Source: Ruminiclostridium josui JCM 17888
Lineage (GTDB): Bacteria; Bacillota; Clostridia; Acetivibrionales; DSM-1351
Direction: 5' to 3'
Assembly: GCF_000526495.1 (NCBI RefSeq)
Contig: NZ_JAGE01000001.1
Span: forward strand, 496,001 to 560,000
DNA: 64,000 bases
In this document: positions 27,806-37,125 of the stretch, piece after piece
Numbering within the stretch: position 1 is the first letter of the stretch
Layout of the letters: every line of letters starts with the position of its first letter
Program-made: the position numbers and the translations under genes
The notes under the pieces: generated by a model
What the model saw: only the letters and a program-made list of their open reading frames with translations
Database searches by the model: none
What the model was told of the DNA's origin: nothing

Positions 27806-28138
27806 TTACACCTCCTCATCCAATACCTTCACATAGTCAGGATAAGCAAATTCTATCTGTTTGAATCCAATTTCCGCAGTAGCCATTATTACATTGGCAT
27901 CATGCCTTTTTTCAGGAGACAACTCCATGTCAAGTTTACAAGACATAAACCCGTGCTTCTGTTTAAAAAAGCTTTTTAGTCCAATCAACTCTTCAATAGC
28001 TCCAACCGCAGTATAAGCGATTGCAGAAATGGCTGAACATACAATATCGCTGCCTTCTTCAGCAAACCCTGCATGTCCTTTTACAACAAACGTCTTAATA
28101 GTTCCTGCTGCATCCTTGCCTATATTAATTTTAATCAT
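27806..28138 (-). CDS. prp: ribosomal-processing cysteine protease Prp
   Basis: A 110-residue cysteine protease that trims L27. The catalytic His is in [16 protein letters not shown], and the Cys is in [10 protein letters not shown]. The position between rplU and rpmA is the conserved one. It was formerly annotated as YsxB or DUF464. Confidence 0.95.
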   Translation of the reverse strand: MIKINIGKDAAGTIKTFVVKGHAGFAEEGSDIVCSAISAIAYTAVGAIEELIGLKSFFKQKHGFMSCKLDMELSPEKRHDANVIMATAEIGFKQIEFAYPDYVKVLDEEV

Positions 28139-28155
28139 CTAACCATTATCCTTAA

Positions 28156-28467
28156 TTAAGCATTGATCTTTTCGATTTGAACCTTTGTATATGGTTGTCT
28201 GTGTCCCTTTTTATTTCTGATGTTCTTCTTTGCTTTGTATTTGAAAACGATAATCTTTTCACCTTTTCCGTGGTTAAGAACCTTTCCACTTACAGAAGCT
28301 GATTCAAGAACAGGAGCACCAAAGGTTACATTTCCGTCCTTTGATACAGCTAACACCTTATCAAAAGTAACTGAAGATCCTTCTTCAGCAGCGAGTTTTT
28401 CTATGAAAACTACATCGCCTTCCTGAACTTTGTACTGCTTTCCACCAGTCATTATAATTGCGTACAT
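28156..28467 (-). CDS. rplU: 50S ribosomal protein L21
   Basis: A 103-residue L21: [18 protein letters not shown] at the start, then VTFGAPVLE, and the basic C-terminal [25 protein letters not shown] precedes the ATG. First gene of rplU-prp-rpmA, behind an L21 leader and its own promoter. Confidence 0.98.
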   Translation of the reverse strand: MYAIIMTGGKQYKVQEGDVVFIEKLAAEEGSSVTFDKVLAVSKDGNVTFGAPVLESASVSGKVLNHGKGEKIIVFKYKAKKNIRNKKGHRQPYTKVQIEKINA

Positions 28468-28589
28468 ATATACACCTCCTAATACAAATCTCGCCGGCTT
28501 TATGACGTATATACTACATCAACAGGAGTATTCATCACAGGCAATAATTCAAATGAATTATATTTAGGGAGCCTTGGCCGTGCGGCTAC
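28468..28589 (-). promoter_or_regulatory. L21 leader RNA
   Basis: The about 120-nt 5' leader of rplU folds into a stem (GGTAGCCGCACGGCC), an AT-rich middle hairpin (AATTCATTTGAATT) and a conserved-looking CCGGCGAGATTTGTATTAGGAGG end that runs into the ribosome site. This is where Firmicutes L21 leaders lie. Position and GCCGGCGAG are the basis; L21 autoregulation is inferred. Confidence 0.65.
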
Positions 28590-28595
28590 CGATAT

Positions 28596-28624
28596 ATTTT
28601 ATCACAAGGACTAATCCATGTCAA
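28596..28624 (-). promoter_or_regulatory. promoter of rplU-prp-rpmA inside the end of rng
   Basis: On the minus strand, TTGACA (28624-28619), 17 bases and TAAAAT (28601-28596) give a near-consensus promoter. The -35 box lies within the last codons of rng. Confidence 0.75.
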
Positions 28625-30095
28625 TGTCTTTAATTCTATAGCTTGCGGGTCTTATATCATTGGCGGCTGTAACTTTTATTTTCTTATCTTTATTCTCAAC
28701 AAAATTATTTAAGAGTTCTTCAATATTATCTTCTATGGCAGGAGCCACAGTAGGGTGTACTTCTAGCTTGAATTTTTTTGCAGGTTTACAATTCATATGC
28801 TCCTTTACTTCCCGGAGTATATTCATTGCATTAGTTTCTCCCGTATAAACCTTTCCCGTACCATCACATACAGGACAATCGCAGCTCATAACAGTTGACA
28901 ACTCTTGCCTTATCTTCTTTCTGGTCATTTCAACCAAACCAAGCTCTGTCATACCCAGCACTATTGTCTTTGTTCTATCACTTTTTAAACTTTGTTTTAG
29001 GGAATCCAATACCAATTGCTGATGTTCGGAGTTATTCATGTCAATGAAATCTATTATTACAATGCCGCCTATGTCTCTTAATCGAAGTTGTTTTGCTATT
29101 TCTCTTGTTGCTTCAATATTGGTTTTAAGTACTGTTTCCTCGAGATTACTCTCTCCTACAAACTTACCTGTATTAACATCAATTACTGTAAGAGCCTCGG
29201 TTTTGTCTATGATTATATACCCACCGCATTTTAGCCATACCTTTCTGGATAGTGCACGCTCGATTTTTGTTTCTATCTGGTAGTAATCAAAAATCTTATA
29301 ATCCTTTTGGAACAGCTCTACTCTGTTTTTGAGCAGTGGAGATATCATTTCAACAAGTTCAAGTACTTTTAAGTACTCTTTCTCATTGTTTATAATAAAT
29401 TTGTTTACATCCCATGTAAATAAATCTCTGACTGACCTGTATATAAGATTTATGTCTTTATGAATACACCTTGGTACAGGGCCTTTATTTTCGCTTTCCT
29501 TTATTTTTGTCCAAAGCTTTAAGAGAAAAGAAACATCCTCTACAAAGTCAGATTCTTCTTTTCCCTCAGACACAGTTCTAACAATTAACCCCATGTGTTG
29601 AGGCTTTAGTTTTTCAGCTATTTTCTTTAGCTTCTGCCTTTCCGTATCGTTTTCAATTCTTCTTGATATCCCTATATAATCTGCATTTGGCAGCAAAACT
29701 AGGTTTCTTCCTGGTAAAGTTATGTGCGTTGATACTCTGGGGCCTTTTGTGCCTATAGGTTCTTTTATAACCTGTACTGTTATTTCCTGTCCTACCTTAA
29801 GTATATCTGTAATATTGTATTCTTCGTAGTTACTGGAAACTTCTGATTCATCATCTGAGTATTCTTTTTTAGGAATTGCATCACCTACATACAAAAATGC
29901 GTTCTTTTCATATCCTATATCAATAAATGCAGCCTGCATACCCGGCAGCACACTACTTACTTTTCCCCTGTATATGTTGCCTACAAGCCCCTGATGATTT
30001 GTCCTTTCTATATGAATCTCAGCCAGTTCCTTATCTTCCAGAATACCAACTCTTATTTCACCTGGACTAACATCCACTATAATTTCATTAACCAT
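28611..30095 (-). CDS. ribonuclease G/E family protein
   Basis: A 494-residue Rne/Rng-type endoribonuclease. An N-terminal S1-like domain (GNIYRGKVSSVLPGMQAAFIDIG split over residues about 37-60) is followed by the RNase H-like and DNase I-like parts, with the metal acids in VIDVNTGKF and IVIIDFIDM and the zinc-link cysteines in CDCPVCDGTG. The length matches RNase G (no long C-terminal scaffold). It follows TIGR03936 by 9 bases, an order common in clostridia. Confidence 0.92.
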   Translation of the reverse strand: MVNEIIVDVSPGEIRVGILEDKELAEIHIERTNHQGLVGNIYRGKVSSVLPGMQAAFIDIGYEKNAFLYVGDAIPKKEYSDDESEVSSNYEEYNITDILKVGQEITVQVIKEPIGTKGPRVSTHITLPGRNLVLLPNADYIGISRRIENDTERQKLKKIAEKLKPQHMGLIVRTVSEGKEESDFVEDVSFLLKLWTKIKESENKGPVPRCIHKDINLIYRSVRDLFTWDVNKFIINNEKEYLKVLELVEMISPLLKNRVELFQKDYKIFDYYQIETKIERALSRKVWLKCGGYIIIDKTEALTVIDVNTGKFVGESNLEETVLKTNIEATREIAKQLRLRDIGGIVIIDFIDMNNSEHQQLVLDSLKQSLKSDRTKTIVLGMTELGLVEMTRKKIRQELSTVMSCDCPVCDGTGKVYTGETNAMNILREVKEHMNCKPAKKFKLEVHPTVAPAIEDNIEELLNNFVENKDKKIKVTAANDIRPASYRIKDIDMD

Positions 30096-30104
30096 CTAAT
30101 CACC

Positions 30105-30812
30105 TCAAACTACTTCTTCCATAGGGTCCAGAAGCTGATCCTGTGACCTTACAAAAAGCTTTGTTCTATGAATCCTGTCAATCTCATATTCAAATCCAAG
30201 ATATCCACACAAAGACTCAATCAGAAGGTCAGGCTTTAAATTCGCTTTGCTTCCGGCACTGACAAGAGCCGTAAATCTGATAATGTTGAAGTTTTCACAA
30301 GGCTGAAGCTCAAAATTCAAATCAAATATCATACCTCTTATATCAGTATCCTTTACGCCGTTCTTGGTTTTTTTCTTGACAACTATCTCTTCTTGAGACA
30401 AGTATTTGTCAATAGCCGTCTTTAAAGCCTTTTGGCTGCATTCTGCCGGAGTTCCTACAATTACAACATACTCAGATGCAGCAATAGTAGCCATAATATT
30501 TTGCTTGGACATCTTCTTTTTCGCAGATAAAACCTCTATTCCTTTAGGCAGTTGTAAATTCAGTCTATCTGCAAATTCCTGCGGTGACATCCCATCATCG
30601 GTAATTTCAAAATCACCGTACTCTGCTTCACTTGTAACTCCCACCCCTAAAGGCAGACCAAAAACCATACCTGGGTGAGGATTAAAGCCCTGAGAATAGG
30701 CTATAGGAAGTCTTGCCCTTCTTATAGCTCTTTCAAATACCTTCATGAGGTCAAGGTGAGAAATGAATTTGACTTCATCGCCACGTCTGAACTTTACACG
30801 TATAATAGTCAA
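30105..30812 (-). CDS. TIGR03936 family radical-SAM-associated protein (DUF2344)
   Basis: A 235-residue DUF2344/TIGR03936 protein. The start is TTG 30812 after GGAGGT; the longer frame from 30854 lies inside the upstream gene. RVKFRRGDEVKFISHLDLMK, RARLPIAYSQGFNPHP and GLPLGVGVTSEAEYGDFE are the family pattern. Many genomes fuse this domain to TIGR03960; here it follows it separately with a 1-base gap. The function is unknown, probably in RNA or tRNA metabolism by neighbourhood. Confidence 0.9.
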   Translation of the reverse strand: MTIIRVKFRRGDEVKFISHLDLMKVFERAIRRARLPIAYSQGFNPHPGMVFGLPLGVGVTSEAEYGDFEITDDGMSPQEFADRLNLQLPKGIEVLSAKKKMSKQNIMATIAASEYVVIVGTPAECSQKALKTAIDKYLSQEEIVVKKKTKNGVKDTDIRGMIFDLNFELQPCENFNIIRFTALVSAGSKANLKPDLLIESLCGYLGFEYEIDRIHRTKLFVRSQDQLLDPMEEVV

Positions 30813-30813
30813 T

Positions 30814-32658
30814 TTAATTACCTCCACAAATACCGCTATCAAATATTGTAGCACCGCAGCCGCCGCAGTTTACACGACAATTGGGTGTAACTTTTCCTTC
30901 CAATGCCTTTTTTGATTCGCTAATAAGGTATTTCTTTGAAACGCCTATATCAATATGATCCCAAGGCAGAAGTTCCTCGTAGTCTCTTTTGCGTGTAGCA
31001 TAGAAATATGGGTCTACCCCGCAATCTTCAAAAGCCTTCATCCATACATCAAACTTGAAGTGTTCTCCCCAGCTGTCAAATTTGCATCCCATTTCCCAAG
31101 CTTTTAGAAGCACCTTGCATGTCTTTCTGTCTCCTCTGGCAAACACTGCTTCTAAAAGGCTTAAACGGTTTTCATGATAATTATAAGTTACCTGTTTTGA
31201 ACGAATCTTACTTTTTAAAAACATCTGCTTTTCATTGAGAACTTCTCTGCTATCCTGGGGTTCCCATTGGAATGGAGTAAAGGCTTTGGGTACAAAGGAA
31301 GATGTACTCACAGTAACATTGAGGCCTTTTCCTTTCTTTTCTCTTGGAACATTTTTATAAGCATTTACTACCTTGTAAGCCAAGTCCGCAATTCCCTCAA
31401 CATCTTCCATTGTCTCTGTAGGAAGTCCGAGCATAAAATACAACTTCACACCGTTCCATCCACCATTGAATGCCAGAGATACAGCATTTAGCAAATCTTC
31501 TTCTGTTACGCCCTTGTTGATTACATCCCTTAGTCTTTGGGTTCCAGCTTCCGGTGCAAATGTAAGGCCACTTTTTCTCACCTTCTGAGCTTTTTCCATT
31601 AAATCCAGTGAGAATGAGTCGATTCTTAATGAAGGCAAAGATAAATTTACTTTTTTCTCCTCCATTTCCTCAAGCAATCCTGTTGTCAGCTCGTGAAGCT
31701 CCGTATAATCACTTGTACTTAGTGATGTTAGTGAAATTTCCTCATAACCAGAGCTTTCCTCAAGCTTGTTGGCCAACTCAAGCAATCTCTTGTGACTCTT
31801 TTCACGTACAGGTCTATATATAAATCCTGCCTGACAGAATCTGCACCCTCTTGTACAACCTCTAAATACTTCCAGCATTATTCTGTCATGTACTATATCA
31901 GTATATGGTACTATTACTTTTTCAGGAAAATATACTTTGTCCATATCTTTGATTATTCTCTTTTTGATTTTTACTGGATAATCTGGTTTTTTAGGTACAA
32001 AGCTCTTTATAGTTCCGTCCTCATTGTATGAAACATCATAAAATGCCGGTACATATATACCTTCTATTTTAACTATATCTTCTAGGAATTCCTGTCTTGT
32101 ACGTCCTGTTCCTTTCCACTTTGCATATGCATCCATTACTTCGTTTATTATTTCTTCGCCTTCGCCCATCATAAAAAAGTCAATTATGTCAGCTAATGGT
32201 TCGGGATTATATGCACAAGGACCTCCCGCACAAACAAATGAATCACCATCACTTCTTTTGTCCGAGGTCAAAGGTATGCCTGCCAAATCAAGCATATTTA
32301 TTATATTGGTAAAGCTCATTTCATATTGAAGTGTAAAGCCTACAAAATCAAAATCCTTTATTGGATCTTTAGATTCAAGTCCATACAAAGGAATATTGTT
32401 CTGCCTCATTTTTTCTTCCATATCTGTCCATGGAGCAAATACCCTTTCACAATAACAATCATTTCTTTCATTTAGTAAATGGTATAGTATTTTCATACCT
32501 AGATGGGACATTCCTACTTCGTAAGAGTCAGGAAAACAAAATGCGAAACGTATATCTACACTTTTAGGATCCTTTATGACACTGTTCCATTCATTACCGG
32601 TATATCTAGATGGTTTCTCAACACTCTTCAATAACGCATCTGACAGTTTAACACTCAT
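30814..32658 (-). CDS. TIGR03960 family B12-binding-like radical SAM protein
   Basis: A 614-residue radical SAM protein. An N-terminal B12-binding-like domain (about 30-180, FAFCFPDSYEVGMSHLG) precedes the SAM domain with the CxxxCxxC loop as CTRGCRFC near residue 270. The C-terminus carries more cysteines (NCRVNCGGCGA and GICGG) likely to hold another cluster. GGAGG precedes the ATG. Its tight linkage to TIGR03936 and rng suggests a shared RNA-related role; the reaction is unknown. Confidence 0.9.
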   Translation of the reverse strand: MSVKLSDALLKSVEKPSRYTGNEWNSVIKDPKSVDIRFAFCFPDSYEVGMSHLGMKILYHLLNERNDCYCERVFAPWTDMEEKMRQNNIPLYGLESKDPIKDFDFVGFTLQYEMSFTNIINMLDLAGIPLTSDKRSDGDSFVCAGGPCAYNPEPLADIIDFFMMGEGEEIINEVMDAYAKWKGTGRTRQEFLEDIVKIEGIYVPAFYDVSYNEDGTIKSFVPKKPDYPVKIKKRIIKDMDKVYFPEKVIVPYTDIVHDRIMLEVFRGCTRGCRFCQAGFIYRPVREKSHKRLLELANKLEESSGYEEISLTSLSTSDYTELHELTTGLLEEMEEKKVNLSLPSLRIDSFSLDLMEKAQKVRKSGLTFAPEAGTQRLRDVINKGVTEEDLLNAVSLAFNGGWNGVKLYFMLGLPTETMEDVEGIADLAYKVVNAYKNVPREKKGKGLNVTVSTSSFVPKAFTPFQWEPQDSREVLNEKQMFLKSKIRSKQVTYNYHENRLSLLEAVFARGDRKTCKVLLKAWEMGCKFDSWGEHFKFDVWMKAFEDCGVDPYFYATRKRDYEELLPWDHIDIGVSKKYLISESKKALEGKVTPNCRVNCGGCGATIFDSGICGGN

Positions 32659-32689
32659 TTTTTCCTCCGATATATCTAATATTTATAAA

Positions 32690-32757
32690 TAGCAAAAAAA
32701 AAGAACTCGGTTATTCTATATAGCTTTAAGCCGATTTTTAACAAAAAATCTTTCGAG
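32690..32757 (-). other. hairpin with nine-T run upstream of TIGR03960
   Basis: On the minus strand, ACTCG...CGAGT encloses an inner GATTTTT/AAAAATC hairpin and ends in TTCTTTTTTTTT. It is terminator-like and lies in the leader of the TIGR03960 gene, downstream of tRNA-Pro. It could be an attenuator or a second tRNA terminator. Confidence 0.45.
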
Positions 32758-32871
32758 TACCAAAAAATATTATAGCAGAACATAATACATATGGTAATAT
32801 ATTTTTAACAATTCTTTTATAGTATTTATTTAAGAGCAATAATTTATTATTAAAGGTAAATAAAATATAAA

Positions 32872-32901
32872 AGGACTTGCCAAAACACATTAGCAAATCC
32901 T
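32872..32901 (-). terminator. tRNA-Pro terminator
   Basis: On the minus strand, AGGATTTGC pairs with GCAAGTCCT (one T/G mismatch) and is followed by TTTTATATTTTATTT. It starts 4 bases after the tRNA end. Confidence 0.75.
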
Positions 32902-32905
32902 CTTA

Positions 32906-32981
32906 TGGTCGGAGTGACTGGACTTGAACCAGCGGCCTCAACGTCCCGAACGTCGCGCTCTACCAACTGAGCCACACCCCG
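32906..32981 (-). tRNA. tRNA-Pro(CGG)
   Basis: A full cloverleaf on the minus strand: acceptor CGGGGTG with CACTCCG, D arm GCTC...GAGC, anticodon loop TTCGGGA (anticodon CGG, Pro), T loop GGTTCAAGTCC, discriminator A and an encoded CCA. It is a single gene with its own terminator. Confidence 0.94.
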
Positions 32982-33043
32982 AATCCCATTATATTATTTT
33001 ACTAGCAAGTAATTTATTTTACAATACTAAAATGAGATTTTTT

Positions 33044-33835
33044 TCATATTTTTATATTTTTGAATTCATTTACCTTATTTGTTATAAATTCTATAACCTG
33101 TTTATGTTCTGCCTTACCATTTCCGGTTATTGTTATGGGCTCGCCAAAAGACATGCACACAGGTTCTTTTCTGCGGATTGGTCCAATGTCCTTTATAAGT
33201 TTTCCATTTCCCCAGAAATCAGTTTTTATTGCAACAGGTATTACAGGTACACCAGCCTCTTTTGCTAGCTTTATACCCAATGAATTAAACTTTTCCGGGT
33301 CGAATTGCTCCTGTCTTGTTCCTTCCGGAAATAAAACAATAGACCTTCCTTCAGCCAGTATTTCCTTTCCTTTGTTTATCACATTAAGTAAATCCTGTCT
33401 GGAGTTCTTTCTAGATACTACTATAGGGTCTCTGCTTCGCATAATAGCCCCAAATATTGGCATTGATACAAGAGACTCCTTTACAACAAAGGTAATTTCC
33501 TTTATGGGTACAATAATAGATGGAAATACAAAAGTTTCCAAAGTACTCATATGGTTACTTACAAACACAACAGGACCGTCTACCTTTGAAATATTATCCA
33601 AACCCTCAATAAACAGCTTACCACCGCTTTTTTCAATATTTTCAACAATTTTATAACTGGAAGCCACCCATATTTCCAAATCAAATTTATTTTTTACAGC
33701 AAGGTTTCGTCCCTTTATAACTTCCTTGGCATATCCATAAACAAAATACCATCTGGTATTCAGAAAAAGCTTATCAAATATATTTCTCTTATCACCTGTA
33801 GTTTCATATCTGTTTCCTATAAAATATCTTTTCAT
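33044..33835 (-). CDS. 1-acyl-sn-glycerol-3-phosphate acyltransferase (PlsC family)
   Basis: A 263-residue PlsC-type acyltransferase making phosphatidic acid. Start ATG 33835 lies 8 bases after GGAAG; the open frame begins 12 codons earlier. Block I reads VSNHMSTLE (Glu replaces the usual Asp of NHxxxxD), block III is LFPEGTRQE, and block IV VPVIPVAI follows. Activity is probable but the H-x4-E form is a variant. No neighbour of lipid metabolism is visible. Confidence 0.85.
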   Translation of the reverse strand: MKRYFIGNRYETTGDKRNIFDKLFLNTRWYFVYGYAKEVIKGRNLAVKNKFDLEIWVASSYKIVENIEKSGGKLFIEGLDNISKVDGPVVFVSNHMSTLETFVFPSIIVPIKEITFVVKESLVSMPIFGAIMRSRDPIVVSRKNSRQDLLNVINKGKEILAEGRSIVLFPEGTRQEQFDPEKFNSLGIKLAKEAGVPVIPVAIKTDFWGNGKLIKDIGPIRRKEPVCMSFGEPITITGNGKAEHKQVIEFITNKVNEFKNIKI

Positions 33836-34006
33836 ATCCATCACTTCCGTTATTATAAAATTATTCCCCACAATGCCAGTGATAATTATATCTCACAATT
33901 AATTCCATGTCCACTTCTAAGGAAAATCATTCATTTAGCAGATTAAAATCATAATAATTAGAATATAATAAATTATCAAATATAAATTTTATTATGGAGA
34001 ATTCTA

Positions 34007-34717
34007 ATGAATGCTTATGACATTATTATAGGGACCAAATTAGAAATCGAAATACCGGAGTACCTAAAAAAAATCCCTTCCCAGGCTTCCAGTTATATTA
34101 GCCAACTTCTGGATGTAGCAGATGAAAAAAATATAACTATTGCTGCACCAATAAGCGAGGGACGTTACAAGTATCTATCAACTGGGCTAAATATTATAGT
34201 CTACTTTTTAAATCAAAGACAAGAGCTAATGCATTTTAATGCTACCGTAAAAGAATATAAAAAAACAGGGCATCTTGAAACCTTTGAAGCATTAATAACC
34301 AGTGAATTTACCAAAATCCAGAGAAGAATGAACTACAGACTGGATGCAGTTCTGGAATGCAAATACACTCCTGTGGACGACCACCTATTGACTAAAGGAA
34401 AACCTGAATTTAAAGAAATATCATCAAATGATTTTAAAACTGCATTCACCAAAAATATTAGCGGAAGCGGTCTATGCCTGATTATGGATAATTCTGTTGA
34501 TTCGGGTATGATGTCAGATATTTCGATAGACCTTGAAGGCATGGGCCAAATACGAGTGCTGGCTCAAGTAATCCGTTCCACAAAGCTTGAGAACAATAAA
34601 CATGAAGTAGGTATGAATTTTGCTTATATTTCTTCACAGGATTCTAGCACTCTGACAAAGTTTATTTATCAAAAACAACGACTTATGCTGAAAAACAACA
34701 GCCTATTAAAAAAGTAA
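34007..34717 (+). CDS. PilZ-domain protein (YcgR-like)
   Basis: A 236-residue c-di-GMP effector candidate. An N-terminal YcgR-like beta domain (about 1-105) is followed by a PilZ domain with QRRMNYRL (RxxxR) and NISGSGLCL (the D/NxSxxG motif), about 108-230. Both c-di-GMP-binding motifs are intact. No flagellar or secretion gene adjoins it, so its output (probably motility or envelope) is unknown. It is convergent with dinB, which ends one base after its stop. Confidence 0.88.
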   Translation: MNAYDIIIGTKLEIEIPEYLKKIPSQASSYISQLLDVADEKNITIAAPISEGRYKYLSTGLNIIVYFLNQRQELMHFNATVKEYKKTGHLETFEALITSEFTKIQRRMNYRLDAVLECKYTPVDDHLLTKGKPEFKEISSNDFKTAFTKNISGSGLCLIMDNSVDSGMMSDISIDLEGMGQIRVLAQVIRSTKLENNKHEVGMNFAYISSQDSSTLTKFIYQKQRLMLKNNSLLKK

Positions 34718-35917
34718 TTACTTTCTTTTCGGTTTCTTAATCTGTATAGCTCTGCTAATAGAATTTGTCCCTAATTTACTTCTTATTGAATCAATAGCTT
34801 TTTCAAGCTTTTCTTCTTTTTTAGATAAATCGTCACAAAAATCAATTTCATCAAACAATGACATTTGCCCAGAAAGGCCTTCATTTCCAAAGCCGCTAAT
34901 GCTTATTCCTATTAGACGAACAGGCATTAAACTATTCCAATTTTTTTTAAGGAGAGAGAACCCTGTCTCATAAATATCCTTTGTGAGATAAGTAGGCTCT
35001 ATGCTTGTTTGTCTTGTTATTGTCTTAAAATCAGAGTACTTTATAGTTATTTGAATTGTACGACCCTTTTTATTATTTCTCCGAGCTTCGTAACCAACTT
35101 CTTCACACATCTCAATAAATGTCGTTTTCACTTCTTCAATATCTGTTATGTCTGATGCAAGTGTTGTTGACCGTCCAATGGACTTCATTTCTCCTGACAC
35201 ATGAGGCGTTACCTCAGATGTATCAATACCATTTGCCATTCTTTGAAGCTCTAACCCCTGTCTACCAAGGAAGCTGACCAAAGCCTGTGAATTATAGTTT
35301 GCTAAATCACCTATAGTATTAATCCCTAAATTGTTAAGCCTAAGACCTGTCTGTCTCCCTATTCCGTACAGGTCTGTTACCTTTAGAGGCCATAACTTTG
35401 TTTGAATGTCCTTTTGCCATAGTTCGGTTATCCCCATTGGTTTCTTAATTTCAGATGCCATTTTTGACAGAAGCTTGTTTTGGGAAATTCCTATAGAGCA
35501 CCATAATCCCAGTTCGTCATTTATTGCATCCATTATCTGTTGCGCTGCTTCCACAGGGCTTCCAAATAGAGATTCTGTTCCCGACATATCCAACCAAGCC
35601 TCATCTATACTGTTTTGTTCTATGACAGGCGAAAATCTTTCAAGAATCTTCATAACTTCCATAGACTTTCTTTCATAAAACCTGTGATCCGGCGGAACAA
35701 GCAACATTTCAGGACAAAGTTTCAGAGCCTGATGAATAACCATAGTAGTTTTTACTCCAAATTTTCTTGCTTCGTAGTTTGCAGCAAGAATTATTCCCGT
35801 TCTTGTTTTGGGATTACCCGCAACAGCAGCCGGTTTGCCAGCTATTTCAGGATTTCTGGACATTTCGCAGCTTATAAAAAATGCATTCATATCCACAAGG
35901 AAAACTACTTTATCCAT
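34718..35917 (-). CDS. dinB: DNA polymerase IV (Y family)
   Basis: A 399-residue translesion polymerase. The catalytic acids are in FLVDMNAFF and SIDEAWLDMS; PETMLLVPPDH-type fingers, the thumb helix-hairpin-helix (DLYGIGRQTG) and a little-finger domain (about 240-360) are present. The long Lys-rich tail lacks a clear clamp motif. GAAAGGAG precedes the ATG. No LexA-type box was identified upstream. Confidence 0.95.
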   Translation of the reverse strand: MDKVVFLVDMNAFFISCEMSRNPEIAGKPAAVAGNPKTRTGIILAANYEARKFGVKTTMVIHQALKLCPEMLLVPPDHRFYERKSMEVMKILERFSPVIEQNSIDEAWLDMSGTESLFGSPVEAAQQIMDAINDELGLWCSIGISQNKLLSKMASEIKKPMGITELWQKDIQTKLWPLKVTDLYGIGRQTGLRLNNLGINTIGDLANYNSQALVSFLGRQGLELQRMANGIDTSEVTPHVSGEMKSIGRSTTLASDITDIEEVKTTFIEMCEEVGYEARRNNKKGRTIQITIKYSDFKTITRQTSIEPTYLTKDIYETGFSLLKKNWNSLMPVRLIGISISGFGNEGLSGQMSLFDEIDFCDDLSKKEEKLEKAIDSIRSKLGTNSISRAIQIKKPKRK

Positions 35918-35967
35918 CTGTCTATTCTCCTTTCAAGCGTAATTGTCCGGTAATATTCAAAATCAAA

Positions 35968-35994
35968 TAAAGGAGCCCCTTAAAGGACTCCTTA
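35968..35994 (-). terminator. terminator of infC-rpmI-rplT
   Basis: On the minus strand, AAGGAG...CTCCTT with inner CC/GG pairing is followed by TTATTTG. It lies 32 bases after rplT and may also act on dinB's start-side transcription boundary. Confidence 0.7.
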
Positions 35995-36025
35995 AATTTC
36001 CAATATATTACATATTTCAAATTTA

Positions 36026-36379
36026 TTATTTAGCAGCTTTTGCAGTTTCAGCAAGCTTAGCAAATGCAGCCGCATCATTTACTGCCAAATCAGCAAGAAC
36101 TTTTCTGTTAAGTTCTATTCCTGACTTCTTCAAACCACTGATGAATTTGCTATATGTTAAACCATTTATTCTTGCAGCAGCGTTAATTCTTGCTATCCAA
36201 AGCTTTCTGAAATCTCTCTTCTTTGCTCTTCTGTCATTGTAAGCATAATTCAAAGATTTCATTACAGCTTGGTTCGCCATTCTGTAGAGCTTGCTCTTTG
36301 CACCAAAATATCCTTTTGCAAGCTTTAGTATCTTTTTATGTCTTGCACGGGTTCTAACCGCACCTTTAACTCTTGCCAT
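36026..36379 (-). CDS. rplT: 50S ribosomal protein L20
   Basis: A 117-residue L20: [16 protein letters not shown] at the start, [17 protein letters not shown] and the C-terminal globular domain with [14 protein letters not shown]. It binds 23S rRNA early in assembly and, in Firmicutes, represses its own operon through the leader RNA. Last gene of infC-rpmI-rplT. Confidence 0.98.
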   Translation of the reverse strand: MARVKGAVRTRARHKKILKLAKGYFGAKSKLYRMANQAVMKSLNYAYNDRRAKKRDFRKLWIARINAAARINGLTYSKFISGLKKSGIELNRKVLADLAVNDAAAFAKLAETAKAAK

Positions 36380-36397
36380 AAACCTTCGTCCTCCTTC

Positions 36398-36595
36398 TTA
36401 TTTATATGGAATAAGTTTTTTGATAGTAGCTTCTTGTGCAGCTGAAACGTATGCACCTAATCTATGATGCTTTCTAGCCTTTTTTGACTTTGATACAAGT
36501 CTATGGTTTCTCCAAGCCTGACCTCTTTTGATCTTACCTGTAGCTGTAACTCTAAATCTCTTTTTAGATGCACTATGTGTCTTTAACTTTGGCAT
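36398..36595 (-). CDS. rpmI: 50S ribosomal protein L35
   Basis: A 65-residue L35: [20 protein letters not shown] and the conserved RAWRNHRL-like [12 protein letters not shown] pattern. The spacing is 17 bases from infC and 18 to rplT. Confidence 0.98.
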   Translation of the reverse strand: MPKLKTHSASKKRFRVTATGKIKRGQAWRNHRLVSKSKKARKHHRLGAYVSAAQEATIKKLIPYK

Positions 36596-36612
36596 ATCAT
36601 TCTCCTCCTATC

Positions 36613-37125
36613 CTACTGCTTTGGATTAAGTATCATTATCATACTTTTGCCTTCAAGTTTTGGTCTCTTCTCAACTGTTCCAACATCTTTTACTGCTTCC
36701 GCAAACTTGTCTAGAATTTCGTTGCCTATTGAGGTGTAATGCATTTCCCTCCCTCTAAATTTAACAGAAACCTTGACCTTATCTCCATCTTTTAAGAACT
36801 TATATGCATTCTTAACTTTGAATTCAAAATCATGGTCTTCAATAGAAGGGGAAACTCTAACTTCCTTTATATTTATGATCTTCTGATTTTTTCTTGCTTC
36901 TTTCTCTTTCTTGGCAAGTTCGAACATATATTTACCGTAGTCCATTATTTTACAGACAGGCGGTACTCCCTGTGGAGCAATCTTTACCAAATCAAGATTT
37001 TTTGAATTTGCAAGTTTCTGGGCTTCCTTAATTGGTAATATACCAATCATAGTACCATCAGTATCGATAAGTCTGACTTCTTTATCCCTTATCTCCTCAT
37101 TGATCATTAATTCATTTTTGCTAAT
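36613..37125 (-). CDS. infC: translation initiation factor IF-3, probable AUU start
   Basis: IF-3 (about 170 residues) prevents premature subunit joining and proofreads initiator tRNA. INEEIRDKEVRLID, NLDLVKIAP-like text, DYGKYMFE, KNQKIINIKEVR and the C-terminal half are typical. The only GTG (37132-37134) shares its G with the GGAGG ribosome site and cannot be used well. ATT at 37125-37123 lies 8 bases after GGAGG and gives (M)SKNELMINEEIR. Rare AUU starts are a known autoregulatory device of infC. Confidence 0.95.
   Translation of the reverse strand: MSKNELMINEEIRDKEVRLIDTDGTMIGILPIKEAQKLANSKNLDLVKIAPQGVPPVCKIMDYGKYMFELAKKEKEARKNQKIINIKEVRVSPSIEDHDFEFKVKNAYKFLKDGDKVKVSVKFRGREMHYTSIGNEILDKFAEAVKDVGTVEKRPKLEGKSMIMILNPKQ

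Noticed and set aside
33060-33656. 198-residue plus-strand frame opposite plsC
   Set aside because: Antisense shadow of plsC, which has all acyltransferase motifs; no ribosome site in the plus direction.
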